A DNA stretch of 64,000 nt from Agromyces soli (GCF_022811605.1 NZ_CP094533.1:2666001-2730000), one strand, 5' to 3'. Positions 1 to 9,115 are shown, counted from the first letter of the stretch. Numbers and translations: made by a program. Notes: generated by a model from the letters alone, not told the origin.

Positions 1-1836
1 ATCACCCTCGCCGACGCGGGCGGCGTCCAGACTGCCAGCGCGATACCGGACGTACCAGGGCTCACGCCGGCCGCCGAGGTCGTCACCGCGCCGTCGGGCG
101 TGCGCGCGCTGCTCGCGGAGGTGCTCGTGGCCGACGACCTCGACGCGGTCCGCGCCGCGGAGCCCGCTCTCGCGAAGCTCGATCGCCCGGTGACGGTGAT
201 CACTCGCGACGGAACCGTCGTCGGTCGCTTCGTGCTGCGCGGCGGCTCCGGACGGAAGCAGAGCCGCATCGAGCTCGTCGCGGAGCGCGACGAGGCGCAG
301 AACGCCCTCGACGAGCTGCGCGGCGCGCTCGAGCGCAGCCGTACCGCCCTGGCCGAGGAGCGCACGACGCACGAGCAGGCGAAGCAGGTCTCCAAGCAGG
401 CGCTCACCGCCCTCCGCGAGTTCGACGCCCAGCTCGCCCAGCGCACGGAACGGCTGAACCGGGCCCGGGTGCAGCTCGAGGCGGCCGACGCCGAGCTCGA
501 GCGGCTGCGGCAGGCCGCCGCGAGCGCCGAGGGCCGCGTCGGCGAGGCGGAGGCCGCCGCCGAGGCGGGCAAGGCCGCGCACGAGGCCGCCCGCGCGGTG
601 CCCCGGCCCGTGCTCGACGCCTCGATGCGCGACGGCGCCGTCGCGGCGCTCGACGCGGCACGCGAACGAGAGGTCGAAGCCAAGCTCGCGGTCGAGACGA
701 TCCGCGAACGGGTGCGCTCCGAGGAGGCGCGCATCGCCCAGCTCGAGCGGCAGTTCGACACCGAGCAGCAGCAGGCGGTCGAGGCCGCTCGCCGCGCCGT
801 CATCCGTCGTGCCCAGCTCGAGGCGGCGAGCCGCGTCGCCGAGGCGCTGCCCGCGGCGCTCGCCTCCGTCGACGCCTCCGTGGCCGAGGCGCGCGTCGCG
901 CTCGGCCGGGCCGAGGCCGAGCGGGCCAGCCGTAACGAGCAGCTGCAGGCCGTGCGCCGCGAGGAGGCTCAGGTGCGCGAGCGCCTGCAGTCGGTCACCG
1001 AGGACGTGCACGGCCTCGAGCTGCGGATCTACGAGAAGAAGCTGCACGCGGCCTCGCTCGCCGAGCGCGCCGAGTCCGAGCTCGGCCTCACCGAGGAGGT
1101 CCTCGTCGCCGAGTACGGCCCCGAGCAGGAGGTGCCCCCGGACACCGAGGACGGCGAGGCGACGCCGTACTCCCGCGACGTCCAGCAGCGGCGGCTCGCG
1201 CAGGCGGAGCGGAAGCTCGCCCAGCTCGGCCGGGTGAACCCGCTCGCGCTCGAGGAGTTCGCGGCGCTCGAGCAGCGCCACCAGTTCCTCACCGAGCAGC
1301 TCACCGACCTCGCGAACACCCGGAAGGACCTGCTGACGATCATCGAGGAGATCGACGGCAAGATGGAGGCGATCTTCCGGGCCGCCTTCGAGGACACCAG
1401 GGACGCGTTCGCCGAGGTCTTCCCGGTGCTCTTCCCCGGCGGCACCGGCAGCATCTTCCTGACGAACCCCGACGACCTGCTGAGCACCGGCATCGAGGTC
1501 AGCGTGAAGCCGGCCGGCAAGAAGATCGAGCGCCTCTCGCTGCTGTCCGGCGGTGAGCGCTCGCTCGCCGCGGTCGCGCTCCTGATGGCGATCTTCAAAG
1601 CGCGCCCCAGCCCGTTCTACATCATGGACGAGGTCGAGGCGGCCCTCGACGACGCGAACCTCGGCCGACTGCTGACCACCTTCGAGTCGCTCCGCGAGGC
1701 GTCCCAGCTCATCGTCATCACGCACCAGAAGCGCACGATGGAGATCGCCGACGCCCTCTACGGCGTCTCGATGCGCCAGGACGGCGTCTCCGCCGTCGTC
1801 GGGCAGCGCGTCCGCGAGGAGCGCGCGGCGAGCTGA
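1..1836 (+). CDS. smc: Chromosome segregation ATPase SMC, C-terminal part (5' truncated by window edge)
   Basis: The reading frame is open from base 1, so the gene begins before the window; 611 residues are visible. The first 65 or so look like the second half of an SMC hinge domain. A long charged coiled coil rich in Glu, Arg, Ala and Gln follows. The C-terminal ATPase head has the ABC signature LLSGGERSL near 1540-1565 and the Walker B/D-loop segment YIMDEVEAALDD near 1618-1653. SMC proteins dimerise through the hinge and, with ScpA and ScpB, load at parS sites and compact and separate replicated origins. The gene order smc-ftsY-ffh is common in actinobacteria. No frameshift is visible. Confidence 0.95.
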   Translation: MTLADAGGVQTASAIPDVPGLTPAAEVVTAPSGVRALLAEVLVADDLDAVRAAEPALAKLDRPVTVITRDGTVVGRFVLRGGSGRKQSRIELVAERDEAQNALDELRGALERSRTALAEERTTHEQAKQVSKQALTALREFDAQLAQRTERLNRARVQLEAADAELERLRQAAASAEGRVGEAEAAAEAGKAAHEAARAVPRPVLDASMRDGAVAALDAAREREVEAKLAVETIRERVRSEEARIAQLERQFDTEQQQAVEAARRAVIRRAQLEAASRVAEALPAALASVDASVAEARVALGRAEAERASRNEQLQAVRREEAQVRERLQSVTEDVHGLELRIYEKKLHAASLAERAESELGLTEEVLVAEYGPEQEVPPDTEDGEATPYSRDVQQRRLAQAERKLAQLGRVNPLALEEFAALEQRHQFLTEQLTDLANTRKDLLTIIEEIDGKMEAIFRAAFEDTRDAFAEVFPVLFPGGTGSIFLTNPDDLLSTGIEVSVKPAGKKIERLSLLSGGERSLAAVALLMAIFKARPSPFYIMDEVEAALDDANLGRLLTTFESLREASQLIVITHQKRTMEIADALYGVSMRQDGVSAVVGQRVREERAAS

Positions 1837-1888
1837 GCGGCGGGCCGCGGCGGGGAGCGCTCCCCATTGCCGCATCCCGACGGATGGC

Positions 1889-1894
1889 TAGGCT
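1889..1894 (+). promoter_or_regulatory. -10 element TAGGCT, leaderless start
   Basis: TAGGCT lies six bases before the ATG at 1901, placing the expected transcription start at or next to the start codon. There is no ribosome binding site. Confidence 0.5.
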
Positions 1895-1900
1895 GGCCGC

Positions 1901-2575
1901 ATGAGCACCGTCAGCACCGCACCTCGTTCCGCGCTCCGCGCCCTCGCGATCGTCGCCGCCGTCGCGGCGCCGCTCGCGCTCAGCGGCTGCTTCCCGATCG
2001 ACGTGACGAACGCCCAGCGCATCGACGGCGGCGGCACGAGTGAGACCGACGATCCGATCGTCGAGACCGACAGCGCCGACCTCGGCGAGCTCTCCTTCGA
2101 GGATGGCGCGCTGCTCACTTCCGCCTCGACCGCCGAGTGGGCCGACGGGCTCATGTTCGACGACGGCTGGACGCTCACCAGCCCGGACGACGGGAACGGC
2201 AACTGGGGCTACACCTCGGCCGACGGGGCGTGCACCGCCGCGTACTGGCAGGGCTTCATCGGCGACGTCGACACCAGTTCGGGCGACGACCGGATCGCCA
2301 CCGACGAGATGCTCGCCGTCGTGTTCGGCGCCACCGCCGCCGAGGTGGGCGAGGTCGCCGTGGACGGCGGCTTCGCGCTCGGCGTGCCGGGCAACGACGA
2401 CGTCGACACCCGCTACGTCGTCGGCGACGACGGCACGGTCCAATGGGTCGTCGCGGGCCGCGCGCTCGTGCAGCCCGGCCTCGGCTTCACCCTCACGATC
2501 GACTGCACCGGGCAGGACCCCGAGGCGGTCCTCGACGAGCTCAACGAGCTCTCCGCCATCGCGGTGGTGCCCTGA
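1901..2575 (+). CDS. Putative lipoprotein of unknown function
   Basis: A 224-residue exported protein. Residues 1-30 form a lipoprotein signal: a short basic start, an Ala/Leu-rich stretch and the lipobox LSGC, with the modified Cys near residue 30. After cleavage it should be anchored to the outer face of the membrane. The mature part is acidic (many Asp, Glu, Gly) and has no motif I recognise. The ATG at 1901 is chosen because it gives a complete signal peptide and follows a -10 box at leaderless distance. It stands alone between smc and ftsY, each of which appears to be transcribed separately. Function unknown. Confidence 0.75.
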   Translation: MSTVSTAPRSALRALAIVAAVAAPLALSGCFPIDVTNAQRIDGGGTSETDDPIVETDSADLGELSFEDGALLTSASTAEWADGLMFDDGWTLTSPDDGNGNWGYTSADGACTAAYWQGFIGDVDTSSGDDRIATDEMLAVVFGATAAEVGEVAVDGGFALGVPGNDDVDTRYVVGDDGTVQWVVAGRALVQPGLGFTLTIDCTGQDPEAVLDELNELSAIAVVP

Positions 2576-2615
2576 GCGGACGCCGCGCGTGCGCCGGCGG
2601 GCGTCGCTGAACGAA

Positions 2616-2621
2616 TAAGCT
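2616..2621 (+). promoter_or_regulatory. -10 element TAAGCT of ftsY, leaderless start
   Basis: TAAGCT ends six bases before the ftsY ATG at 2628; no Shine-Dalgarno sequence intervenes. Confidence 0.5.
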
Positions 2622-2627
2622 CGAAGC

Positions 2628-3503
2628 ATGGCAGAACGCGCATCCTGGTCGCTCGGTTCGGCGCTCCGAGGCATCTTCGGTGCGAAGACGATCGACGACG
2701 ACACCTGGGACGACCTCGAGGCGGCGCTCATCACCGCGGACTTCGGCCCGGGCGTGACCGAGGAGATCGTCGAGCAGATCAAGGCGCAGGTCGAGCGGTA
2801 CCGCACGACCGATCCTCGCGACGTGCAGCGGATGCTGCGCGAGGTCGTCGAGGAGCGCCTCGCGAAGTACGACCCGACGCTCCGGCTCACCGAGCGTCCG
2901 GCGGTCGTCCTCGTCGTCGGCGTCAACGGCGTCGGCAAGACCACCACCATCGGCAAGTTCGCCCGCTTCCTCCGCAGCTACGACCGCAGCGTCGTGGTCG
3001 GCGCCGCCGACACCTTCCGCGCCGCGGCCGTCGATCAGCTCGCGACCTGGGCCGAGCGCGCAGGCGTCGGCATCGTCCGTCCGGAGCGCGAGGGGCAGGA
3101 CCCGGCATCCGTCGCGTTCCAGACCGTCGAGCAGGCCAAGCGCGACGGCACCGAGATCGTCGTCATCGACACCGCGGGCCGGCTGCACACGAAGGGCGGG
3201 CTCATGGACGAGCTCGGCAAGATCCGGCGCGTCGTCGAGAAGCAGGCGCCGATCAGCGAGGTGCTGCTGGTGCTCGACGCCACGACCGGGCAGAACGGGC
3301 TCGCACAGGCCGAGGCGTTCATCGAGCACGGCGGGGTCACGGGGCTCGTCCTGACGAAGCTCGACGGCAGCGCCAAGGGCGGCTTCGTGCTCGCGGTGCA
3401 GGAGAAGACCGGCCTGCCGATCAAGCTCATCGGTCAGGGCGAGGGAATCGCCGATCTGACCGGATTCACCCCGCACGTCTTCGCGCAGAAGCTCGTCGGA
3501 TAA
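2628..3503 (+). CDS. ftsY: Signal recognition particle receptor FtsY
   Basis: A 291-residue SRP GTPase, the membrane-side receptor for ribosome-nascent chain complexes carried by Ffh. It is almost pure NG domain. A four-helix N region occupies residues 1-90, the G1 loop GVNGVGKTTT is near 98-107, G3 DTAGRLHTK near 181 and G4 TKLDGSAKGG near 243. The long acidic A domain of the E. coli protein is absent, so membrane contact probably depends on the short basic/aromatic N-terminus. Its partner ffh lies 0.6 kb downstream. Confidence 0.97.
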   Translation: MAERASWSLGSALRGIFGAKTIDDDTWDDLEAALITADFGPGVTEEIVEQIKAQVERYRTTDPRDVQRMLREVVEERLAKYDPTLRLTERPAVVLVVGVNGVGKTTTIGKFARFLRSYDRSVVVGAADTFRAAAVDQLATWAERAGVGIVRPEREGQDPASVAFQTVEQAKRDGTEIVVIDTAGRLHTKGGLMDELGKIRRVVEKQAPISEVLLVLDATTGQNGLAQAEAFIEHGGVTGLVLTKLDGSAKGGFVLAVQEKTGLPIKLIGQGEGIADLTGFTPHVFAQKLVG

Positions 3504-3528
3504 GCGCAGCAGAGAAGAGGGACGCGAC

Positions 3529-4017
3529 ATGGCCACCGAGCACGACTACTTCGGCGTCGTCGGGGACTACTGGTCGGAAGACGTCGAGTACGCGGACCAG
3601 CGGGTCGAGGTCGTCCTGGATGCCGAGGGCGAGTCCGCCTCGACCGCGGCCCTCGACGCGGCGGCCACCCTCGTCGGCGAGCTCGAGCTCGTCGACGACG
3701 AGCTCCGCGGCGCCTTCGTCGGCCAGCTCGACTCGGGCTCCTCGCCGGTGGTCCGGTTCCTCGACACCCTGCTCGACGCCGATCTCGAGCAGGCGGAGGA
3801 CATCGAGGCCGCGATCGGGCGCGAGTCCGGCGACCGCCAGGTCGACGCGCTGCGCTCGCTGAGCCTCGTCCGGGTCGACCTCCGCCCGGAGGCCGACGGC
3901 GACGGCGAACCCTTCGCAGAGTTCGAGTACGGCCTCGCGCCCGACGAAACCGACGAGCGGCTCGTCGCCGTCATCGACGTCGCTCGCGAGATCGTCGACG
4001 TCCGTTTCGAGGGCTGA
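3529..4017 (+). CDS. DUF2004-like hypothetical protein
   Basis: A 162-residue soluble, very acidic protein starting at ATG 3529 after a GAAGAGG-like ribosome binding site at about 3512-3518, 25 bp behind ftsY. It has no signal peptide or membrane segment. The opening, with the pattern HDYFGVVGDYWSEDVEYADQ, and the C-terminal part with alternating hydrophobic strands resemble DUF2004 proteins; this is recalled similarity, not a search result. It lies in a likely ftsY operon, but nothing in the sequence ties it to protein export. Confidence 0.6.
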   Translation: MATEHDYFGVVGDYWSEDVEYADQRVEVVLDAEGESASTAALDAAATLVGELELVDDELRGAFVGQLDSGSSPVVRFLDTLLDADLEQAEDIEAAIGRESGDRQVDALRSLSLVRVDLRPEADGDGEPFAEFEYGLAPDETDERLVAVIDVAREIVDVRFEG

Positions 4018-4063
4018 GCCGGCCGCACCGCGCCGCTGGCCCACGGGCCCCAGGGCATCCCGA

Positions 4064-4069
4064 TAGAAT
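4064..4069 (+). promoter_or_regulatory. -10 element TAGAAT of ffh
   Basis: A near-consensus TAGAAT ends nine bases before the ffh ATG at 4079, so the transcript has little or no leader. Confidence 0.5.
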
Positions 4070-4078
4070 CGGCCTGTT

Positions 4079-5662
4079 ATGGCTACCTTCGGAACCCTGT
4101 CTGACCGCCTCGCCGACACCTTCAAGCACCTCCGCACGAAGGGCAAGCTGTCGGCCTCCGACGTCGACGGCACCGTTCGGGAGATCCGGCGGGCGCTGCT
4201 CGACGCCGACGTCTCGCTCGACGTCGTCAAGCAGTTCACCGCTCGCGTGCGCGAGCGGGCGCTCGGCGACGAGGTCAACAAGGCGCTGAACCCCGCGCAG
4301 CAGGTCGTCCAGATCGTCAACGAGGAGCTCGTCGGCATCCTCGGCGGGCAGCAGCGACGCCTCCAGTTCGCGAAGAACCCGCCGACGGTCATCATGCTCG
4401 CCGGCCTCCAGGGCGCGGGCAAGACCACGCTCGCGGGCAAGCTGGCGAAGCACCTCGTGAAGGAGGGGCACACGCCGATCCTCGTCGCGAGCGACCTCCA
4501 GCGCCCGAACGCCGTGAACCAGCTCCAGGTCGTCGGCGGCCAGGCCGGCGTCCCCGTCTACGCGCCCGAGCCCGGCAACGGCGTCGGCGACCCGGTCAAG
4601 GTCGCGAAGGACGGCGTCGCGCACGCCGCCCGCGCGCAGCACGACGTGGTCATCATCGACACCGCCGGCCGGCTCGGCGTCGACGCCGAGCTCATGAAGC
4701 AGGCCTCGAACATCCGCAAGGCGACGAACCCCGACGAGGTGCTGTTCGTCATCGACGCGATGATCGGTCAGGACGCGGTCGCCACCGCGAAGGCGTTCCA
4801 GGACGGCGTCGACTTCACCGGCGTCGTGCTCTCCAAGCTCGACGGCGACGCGCGCGGCGGCGCCGCGCTCTCGGTCGCCTCGGTGACCGGCCGGCCGATC
4901 ATCTTCGCCTCGACCGGTGAGGGGCTCGACGATTTCGAGCCGTTCCACCCGGACCGCATGGCGAGCCGCATCCTCGACCTCGGCGACATCCTCACGCTCA
5001 TCGAGCAGGCGCAGCAGGCCTTCGACGAAGAAGAGGCGATGAAGGTCGCCGAGAAGCTCGCGAGCGAGCAGTTCACGCTCGAGGACTTCCTGAAGCAGAT
5101 GCAGCAGCTCCGCGGCGCCGGCTCGATCAAGAAGATGCTCGGCATGCTGCCGGGCGCCGGCGGCATGAAGCAGCAGCTCGAGAACTTCGACGAGCGCGAG
5201 ATCGTGCGCACCGAGGCGATCATCCAGTCGATGACTCCGGCCGAGCGTCAGAACACCAAGCTCCTGAACGGCTCGCGTCGCCTCCGCATCGCGAAGGGCG
5301 CCGGCATGACCGTGACCGACGTGAACCAGCTCGTGCAGCGCTTCGAGCAGGCCGCGAAGATGATGAAGACGGTCGCGCGCGGCGGCGTTCCGCAGATCCC
5401 CGGCATGGGGCCGATCCCGGGCGCGGGCGGCTACGGCGGCGGCAAGCGGCAGGCGGCCAAGAACAAGAAGAAGTCGGCCGGCTCGCGCTCGGGCAACCCC
5501 GCCAAGCGGGCGGCCGAGAACCAGGCCATCGCCGAGGGGCGTCCCGTCGCCGGGAGCGCCGAGGAGTCGAAGGGCGCGGGCTTCGGGCTCGGCGGTGCCG
5601 CGGCGCCGACGCCCTCGGCCGACGACCTCGCGAACTTCCAGAAGCTGCTCGGCGGCCGCTGA
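4079..5662 (+). CDS. ffh: Signal recognition particle protein Ffh (SRP54)
   Basis: A 527-residue SRP GTPase that binds signal sequences of nascent membrane and secreted proteins and hands them to FtsY. The N domain covers residues 1-95. The G domain has GLQGAGKTTL near 108, the DTAGRLG motif near 195 and the SKLDGDARGG motif near 250. The methionine-rich M domain (about 300-435) carries the signal-binding groove and the SRP RNA-binding helices. A Lys/Gly/Ala-rich tail of about 80 residues follows, typical of actinobacterial Ffh and longer than in E. coli. The 4.5S/6S SRP RNA gene was not found in the window. Confidence 0.97.
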   Translation: MATFGTLSDRLADTFKHLRTKGKLSASDVDGTVREIRRALLDADVSLDVVKQFTARVRERALGDEVNKALNPAQQVVQIVNEELVGILGGQQRRLQFAKNPPTVIMLAGLQGAGKTTLAGKLAKHLVKEGHTPILVASDLQRPNAVNQLQVVGGQAGVPVYAPEPGNGVGDPVKVAKDGVAHAARAQHDVVIIDTAGRLGVDAELMKQASNIRKATNPDEVLFVIDAMIGQDAVATAKAFQDGVDFTGVVLSKLDGDARGGAALSVASVTGRPIIFASTGEGLDDFEPFHPDRMASRILDLGDILTLIEQAQQAFDEEEAMKVAEKLASEQFTLEDFLKQMQQLRGAGSIKKMLGMLPGAGGMKQQLENFDEREIVRTEAIIQSMTPAERQNTKLLNGSRRLRIAKGAGMTVTDVNQLVQRFEQAAKMMKTVARGGVPQIPGMGPIPGAGGYGGGKRQAAKNKKKSAGSRSGNPAKRAAENQAIAEGRPVAGSAEESKGAGFGLGGAAAPTPSADDLANFQKLLGGR

Positions 5663-5670
5663 GCGCCGAT

Positions 5671-6822
5671 TCAGCGCGCGGACGCGTCCATCCCCGAGCG
5701 CAGCTCGTGGGCGAGGTGCGCGACGACGGCCTTGAGGTCGCCGTCGTTGGCCTCGGCGACGTGCAGCTGGCGCTGGGCGCTCGCACCCTCGGCGACCATG
5801 CGCGCCACCTCGGCGAGTTCGGCGCTGCAGCCGAGCCGCTCCGCGACGGGGGCGAGGCGCTCGACCAGTTCGAGCAGGTCCTCGGCGACGGGGCGCTCCG
5901 TGCCGGAGGCATCCGTGATGACCACGGCCTGCAGGCCGTAGCGGGCGGCGCGCCACTTGTTCTCGCGCGTGTACCAGGGCTGGAGGACCGTCAACGGCTC
6001 GTCGTGGTCGAGGCGCGTGCTCATCCACTCGACGAGGCACTGCACGAGCGCCCCGATGGCACCGAGCTCCCTGGCGGTCGAGACGCCGTCGCAGACCCGC
6101 ACCTCGACCGTGCCCCAGCGCGGGGATGGACGGATGTCCCAGCGCACCTCGCTGTGGTCCTCGATGACGCCCGTGCGACGGAGGTCCTCGACGTAGCGCT
6201 CGTAGGCGGCCCAGTCGGTCAGCGGGTAGGGGAGCCCCGCGGTCGGCAACTGCTGGAACATCAGCGCTCGGTTCGAGGCGTAGCCCGTGTCGACGCCGGC
6301 CCAGAACGGGCTCGACGCGCTGAGCGCCTGCAGGTGCGGGAGGAAGGTGAGCAGGCCGTCGAGAATCGGCAGCGCCTTGTCGCGGTCCTCGATGCCGACG
6401 TGCACGTGCACGCCCCAGATCATCATGTTGCGGCCCCACCAGCGGGTTCGCTCGATGAGCTTGTGGTAGCGCGGCTTGTCGGTCAGCTGCTGGTCGTACC
6501 ACTGGCTGAAGGGGTGGGAGCCGCTGCAGATCAGCTCGTAGTCGCCGAGCTCCTCGACGACGGCCCGCACCTCGGCCAGCTGGCCCTCCAGGTCGGCGAC
6601 GGCGGCGGGCACGGTGGCGTGCACGCTGCTCACGAGCTCGACCGTGTTCGTCAGGAGCTCCGAGGTGATGAAGGGGTGCTGGCCGCCGGGGCTGATCGAA
6701 TCGAGCAGTTGCAGGGCCCGGTCGGCCACCGAGGCGAGCTCGCCCGTCTCTCGATCGACGATGGCGATCTCCCACTCGAGGCCGACGGTCGAGCGGGGGG
6801 AGTCGGCGAACTCGATGGGCAT
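5671..6822 (-). CDS. Carboxylate-amine ligase, GCS2/YbdK family
   Basis: A 383-residue enzyme of the glutamate-cysteine ligase 2 (YbdK-like) family, which makes gamma-glutamyl-type amide bonds with ATP. The N-terminal segment STVGLEWEIAIVD with acidic metal-binding residues, the GSHPFSQW motif near 130 and the MIWGVHVHVG segment near 160 are characteristic. The start at 6822 is preceded by GAAAGG at suitable spacing. It is convergent with ffh, whose stop is 8 bp away. Close homologues are often labelled glutamate-cysteine ligase, but YbdK members have weak or different activity, so the true substrate is open. Confidence 0.85.
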   Translation of the reverse strand: MPIEFADSPRSTVGLEWEIAIVDRETGELASVADRALQLLDSISPGGQHPFITSELLTNTVELVSSVHATVPAAVADLEGQLAEVRAVVEELGDYELICSGSHPFSQWYDQQLTDKPRYHKLIERTRWWGRNMMIWGVHVHVGIEDRDKALPILDGLLTFLPHLQALSASSPFWAGVDTGYASNRALMFQQLPTAGLPYPLTDWAAYERYVEDLRRTGVIEDHSEVRWDIRPSPRWGTVEVRVCDGVSTARELGAIGALVQCLVEWMSTRLDHDEPLTVLQPWYTRENKWRAARYGLQAVVITDASGTERPVAEDLLELVERLAPVAERLGCSAELAEVARMVAEGASAQRQLHVAEANDGDLKAVVAHLAHELRSGMDASAR

Positions 6823-7111
6823 GGGCGGCCTTTCTCGGGACGGATGCCGTGCGGCCCATCATGACACGGCGGGTGCCCGGCATCACCCGTACGACGCTCG
6901 ATGACGGGCGGCGCGTCGGGCCCGAGCACGCCCGCGGACGACACGGAGCCGCCCTGGTTCGCGGCGGCCGTCCGGATCTGGCAGAATAGGCGGTTGGACC
7001 GCCGCCCGACCCTCTATCAGGCCGTGGTCCGCCCATTTCGAGCTTCCGCCGGGTGTGCACCCCACGCTCCAGGCGATCGGTTCAACTCTCGTTACATCTT
7101 CCAGGAGAATC
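6823..7111 (+). promoter_or_regulatory. Intergenic region with rpsP promoter and leader
   Basis: This 289-bp gap separates the divergent GCS2-type gene and rpsP. It holds the rpsP promoter: TTCGCG at 6958-6963, an 18-bp spacer and CAGAAT at 6982-6987. A leader of about 115 bases follows, with a 6-bp hairpin at 6989-7003 (GGCGGT, loop TGG, ACCGCC) and the ribosome binding site AGGAG at 7103-7107. The core CTGGCAGAATAG is repeated before rplS. I see no separate gene here. Confidence 0.5.
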
Positions 7112-7543
7112 GTGGCTGTCAAGATCCGTCTCAAGCGGCTCGGCAAGATCCGTGCCCCGTACTACCGCATCGTCGTCGCCGACTCGCGCACCAAGCGCGA
7201 CGGTCGTGTGATCGAGGAGATCGGCAAGTACCACCCCACCGAGGAGCCCTCGTTCATCGAGGTCGACTCGGAGCGCGCCCAGTACTGGCTCTCCGTCGGC
7301 GCGCAGCCGACCGAGCAGGTCCGGGCCATCCTCAAGCTCACCGGCGACTGGGGTCGCTTCAAGGGCGACAAGGACGCCGTCTCGACCGTGAAGGTCGCCG
7401 CGGCGAAGGAGGCCTTCGTGGCCGACGACAAGAAGAAGCCGGTGCTGAAGCCCAAGGCGGAGAAGCCGGCCAAGGTCGAGGAGGCCCCCGCGGCCGCCGA
7501 GGCCGAGGCCCCCGCCGACGAGACCGCGACCGACGAGGCGTAA
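7112..7543 (+). CDS. rpsP: 30S ribosomal protein S16
   Basis: A 143-residue ribosomal protein. The start is the GTG at 7112, giving the conserved opening [19 protein letters not shown], with AGGAG five bases upstream; an ATG farther upstream at 7055 would add an unrelated extension. The S16 core occupies residues 1-85 and helps assemble the 30S body. The remaining 55-60 residues are an Ala/Glu/Lys/Pro tail, common in actinobacterial S16 but absent from short S16 proteins. It heads the cluster with the KH protein gene, rimM and trmD. Confidence 0.97.
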   Translation: MAVKIRLKRLGKIRAPYYRIVVADSRTKRDGRVIEEIGKYHPTEEPSFIEVDSERAQYWLSVGAQPTEQVRAILKLTGDWGRFKGDKDAVSTVKVAAAKEAFVADDKKKPVLKPKAEKPAKVEEAPAAAEAEAPADETATDEA

Positions 7544-7547
7544 CGTC

Positions 7548-7784
7548 TTGCTCAGGTCCGCGCTCGAGCACCTCGTCAAGGGCATCGTCGAACACCCCGA
7601 CGAGGTGAAGGTCGTCTCCGCGTCGAGCGCACGTGGCGAGGTCCTCGAGGTTCATGTGAACCCCGAGGACCTCGGCCGCGTCATCGGACGCGCCGGCCGC
7701 ACCGCCAAAGCGCTCCGCACCGTGGTGACCGCCCTCGCGGACGGTCGCCGAGTCCGCGTCGACGTCGTCGACACCGACGCCTGA
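7548..7784 (+). CDS. KH-domain RNA-binding protein (KhpA-like)
   Basis: A 78-residue single KH-domain protein, the usual gene between rpsP and rimM. The GRVIGRAGRTAKAL segment near residues 43-56 is the GxxG RNA-binding loop. The start is a TTG at 7548 (first residues as in MLRSALEHLVKGI), four bases after the rpsP stop, with only a distant GAGG upstream, so translation probably relies on coupling to rpsP. Family members bind RNA and, in Gram-positive bacteria, act with KhpB/Jag in cell elongation. Confidence 0.92.
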   Translation: MLRSALEHLVKGIVEHPDEVKVVSASSARGEVLEVHVNPEDLGRVIGRAGRTAKALRTVVTALADGRRVRVDVVDTDA

Positions 7785-7785
7785 C

Positions 7786-8391
7786 GTGGCGCGCGACAAG
7801 CGCCCCCAGCAGTTGCGGGTCGGGCGCCTCACCAAGGCCCACGGGCTGAAGGGCGCCATCAAGCTCGAGCTCTACACGGACGACCCCGAACGGCGGTTCG
7901 TGCCGGGAGCCGAGTTCTCCCTCCAGGTGCCTGCCGAGTCCCCGTGGCACGGCAAGCACCTGGTCTTCCGGGAGCTCCGCTGGTACAACCAGCAGCCGGT
8001 CGGCTTCTTCGACGGCGTCGACGACCGCACCGCGGCCGAGACCCTCGTCAAGGCGATCCTCTGGGTCGACGTCGACGAGGCCGCCGAGTCCGCCGACGCC
8101 GAGCCGGACGCCTGGTACGACCACCAGCTCGTCGGGCTCGCCGTCCTGCGCGACGGCGTCCGCGTCGGCGAGGTCGCGCACGTGGACCACCTGCCGGCGC
8201 AGGACCTGCTCATCGTCAAGACCGCGTCGGGCGAGGTCATGGTGCCGTTCGTCGCCGCGATCGTCCCCGAGGTCGACCTCGAGGCGGGCACCCTCACCGT
8301 GACGCCGCCGGCCGGACTCTTCGAGGAGCTGCCGGACGAGGCGGCGCAGGGCGACGCCGAGGCATCCGCCGCCGGCGACGACGCGGACTAG
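7786..8391 (+). CDS. rimM: 16S rRNA maturation factor RimM
   Basis: A 201-residue protein that aids 30S head maturation and binds S19. The N-terminal barrel begins [20 protein letters not shown]; a PRC-barrel domain with the segment [19 protein letters not shown] occupies about residues 108-185. The start is GTG 7786, one base past the KH gene's stop, so the two are probably translationally coupled. A short acidic/Ala tail ends the protein. It lies immediately before trmD. Confidence 0.95.
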   Translation: MARDKRPQQLRVGRLTKAHGLKGAIKLELYTDDPERRFVPGAEFSLQVPAESPWHGKHLVFRELRWYNQQPVGFFDGVDDRTAAETLVKAILWVDVDEAAESADAEPDAWYDHQLVGLAVLRDGVRVGEVAHVDHLPAQDLLIVKTASGEVMVPFVAAIVPEVDLEAGTLTVTPPAGLFEELPDEAAQGDAEASAAGDDAD

Positions 8392-8393
8392 CG

Positions 8394-8399
8394 AAGGAG
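8394..8399 (+). promoter_or_regulatory. Ribosome binding site AAGGAG that defines the trmD start
   Basis: AAGGAG sits between the rimM stop and trmD. Its spacing of eight bases points to the ATC codon at 8408 rather than to any ATG, GTG or TTG. Confidence 0.7.
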
Positions 8400-8407
8400 A
8401 CGGGGCC

Positions 8408-9100
8408 ATCCGGATCGACATCGTCACGATCTTCCCGAGCTTCTTCGACGTGCTCGACCTGTCGTTGCTCGGCAAGGCCAGGCAGTCCGGCCTCATCGAG
8501 GTCGTCGCGCACGATCTGCGCGACTTCACCCACGACCGGCACCGCACCGTCGACGACACGCCCTACGGCGGCGGCGCCGGCATGGTCATGAAGCCGGAGC
8601 CGTGGGGCGAAGCCCTCGACGCGATCGTCGGCGAGGGCCCGTCCGACGCCCTGCTCGTCGTGCCGTCGCCCGCCGGCGAGCCGTTCACGCAGCAGCTCGC
8701 CCGCGAGCTCGCCGCGGAGTCGCACCTCGTCTTCGCCTGCGGCCGCTACGAGGGCATCGACCAGCGCGTCGTCGACCACTACAGCACCCGCATGCGGGTG
8801 CGGCTCGTGTCGCTCGGCGACTACGTGCTGAACGGCGGCGAAGTCGCCGTCATGGCGATGATCGAAGCCGCCGGCCGGCTCGTGCCGGGCGTCGTCGGCA
8901 ACCCGGAGTCGCTCGTCGAGGAGTCCCACGAGGACGGCCTGCTCGAGTACCCGAGCTATACGAAGCCGCAGCAGTGGCGGGGCCTCGAGGTGCCGCCCGT
9001 GCTGCTCTCCGGAAATCACGGCCGCGTCGCCGAGTGGCGCCACGAGCAGCAGCTCGAGCGCACCCGCGCGGTCCGTCCCGACCTGCTGCCGCCCGAGTAG
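8408..9100 (+). CDS. trmD: tRNA (guanine37-N1)-methyltransferase TrmD, apparent ATC start
   Basis: A SPOUT-class methyltransferase that places m1G at position 37 of tRNAs reading CNN codons, preventing frameshifting. The knot segments [12 protein letters not shown] and the [15 protein letters not shown] region are intact, as is [12 protein letters not shown]. The family's first beta strand, (M)[12 protein letters not shown], is encoded from 8408, but the first codon is ATC, not ATG; a strong AAGGAG lies eight bases before it. The next conventional start in frame is GTG 8450, which would remove 14 residues of the fold and sits far from the ribosome binding site. With the ATC start the protein has 230 residues, a normal length. 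A sequencing error at this codon cannot be excluded. Confidence 0.9.
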   Translation: MRIDIVTIFPSFFDVLDLSLLGKARQSGLIEVVAHDLRDFTHDRHRTVDDTPYGGGAGMVMKPEPWGEALDAIVGEGPSDALLVVPSPAGEPFTQQLARELAAESHLVFACGRYEGIDQRVVDHYSTRMRVRLVSLGDYVLNGGEVAVMAMIEAAGRLVPGVVGNPESLVEESHEDGLLEYPSYTKPQQWRGLEVPPVLLSGNHGRVAEWRHEQQLERTRAVRPDLLPPE

Positions 9101-9115
9101 GGCGCGCCGCCCGCG

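Noticed and set aside
404-661. Open frames on the strand opposite to smc and other long genes, some over 500 codons (for example opposite ffh, glgP and gatB)
   Set aside because: They are Arg/Pro/Ala-rich translations of the mirrored codons of recognised genes, with no conserved motifs; high GC keeps stops rare in those frames.
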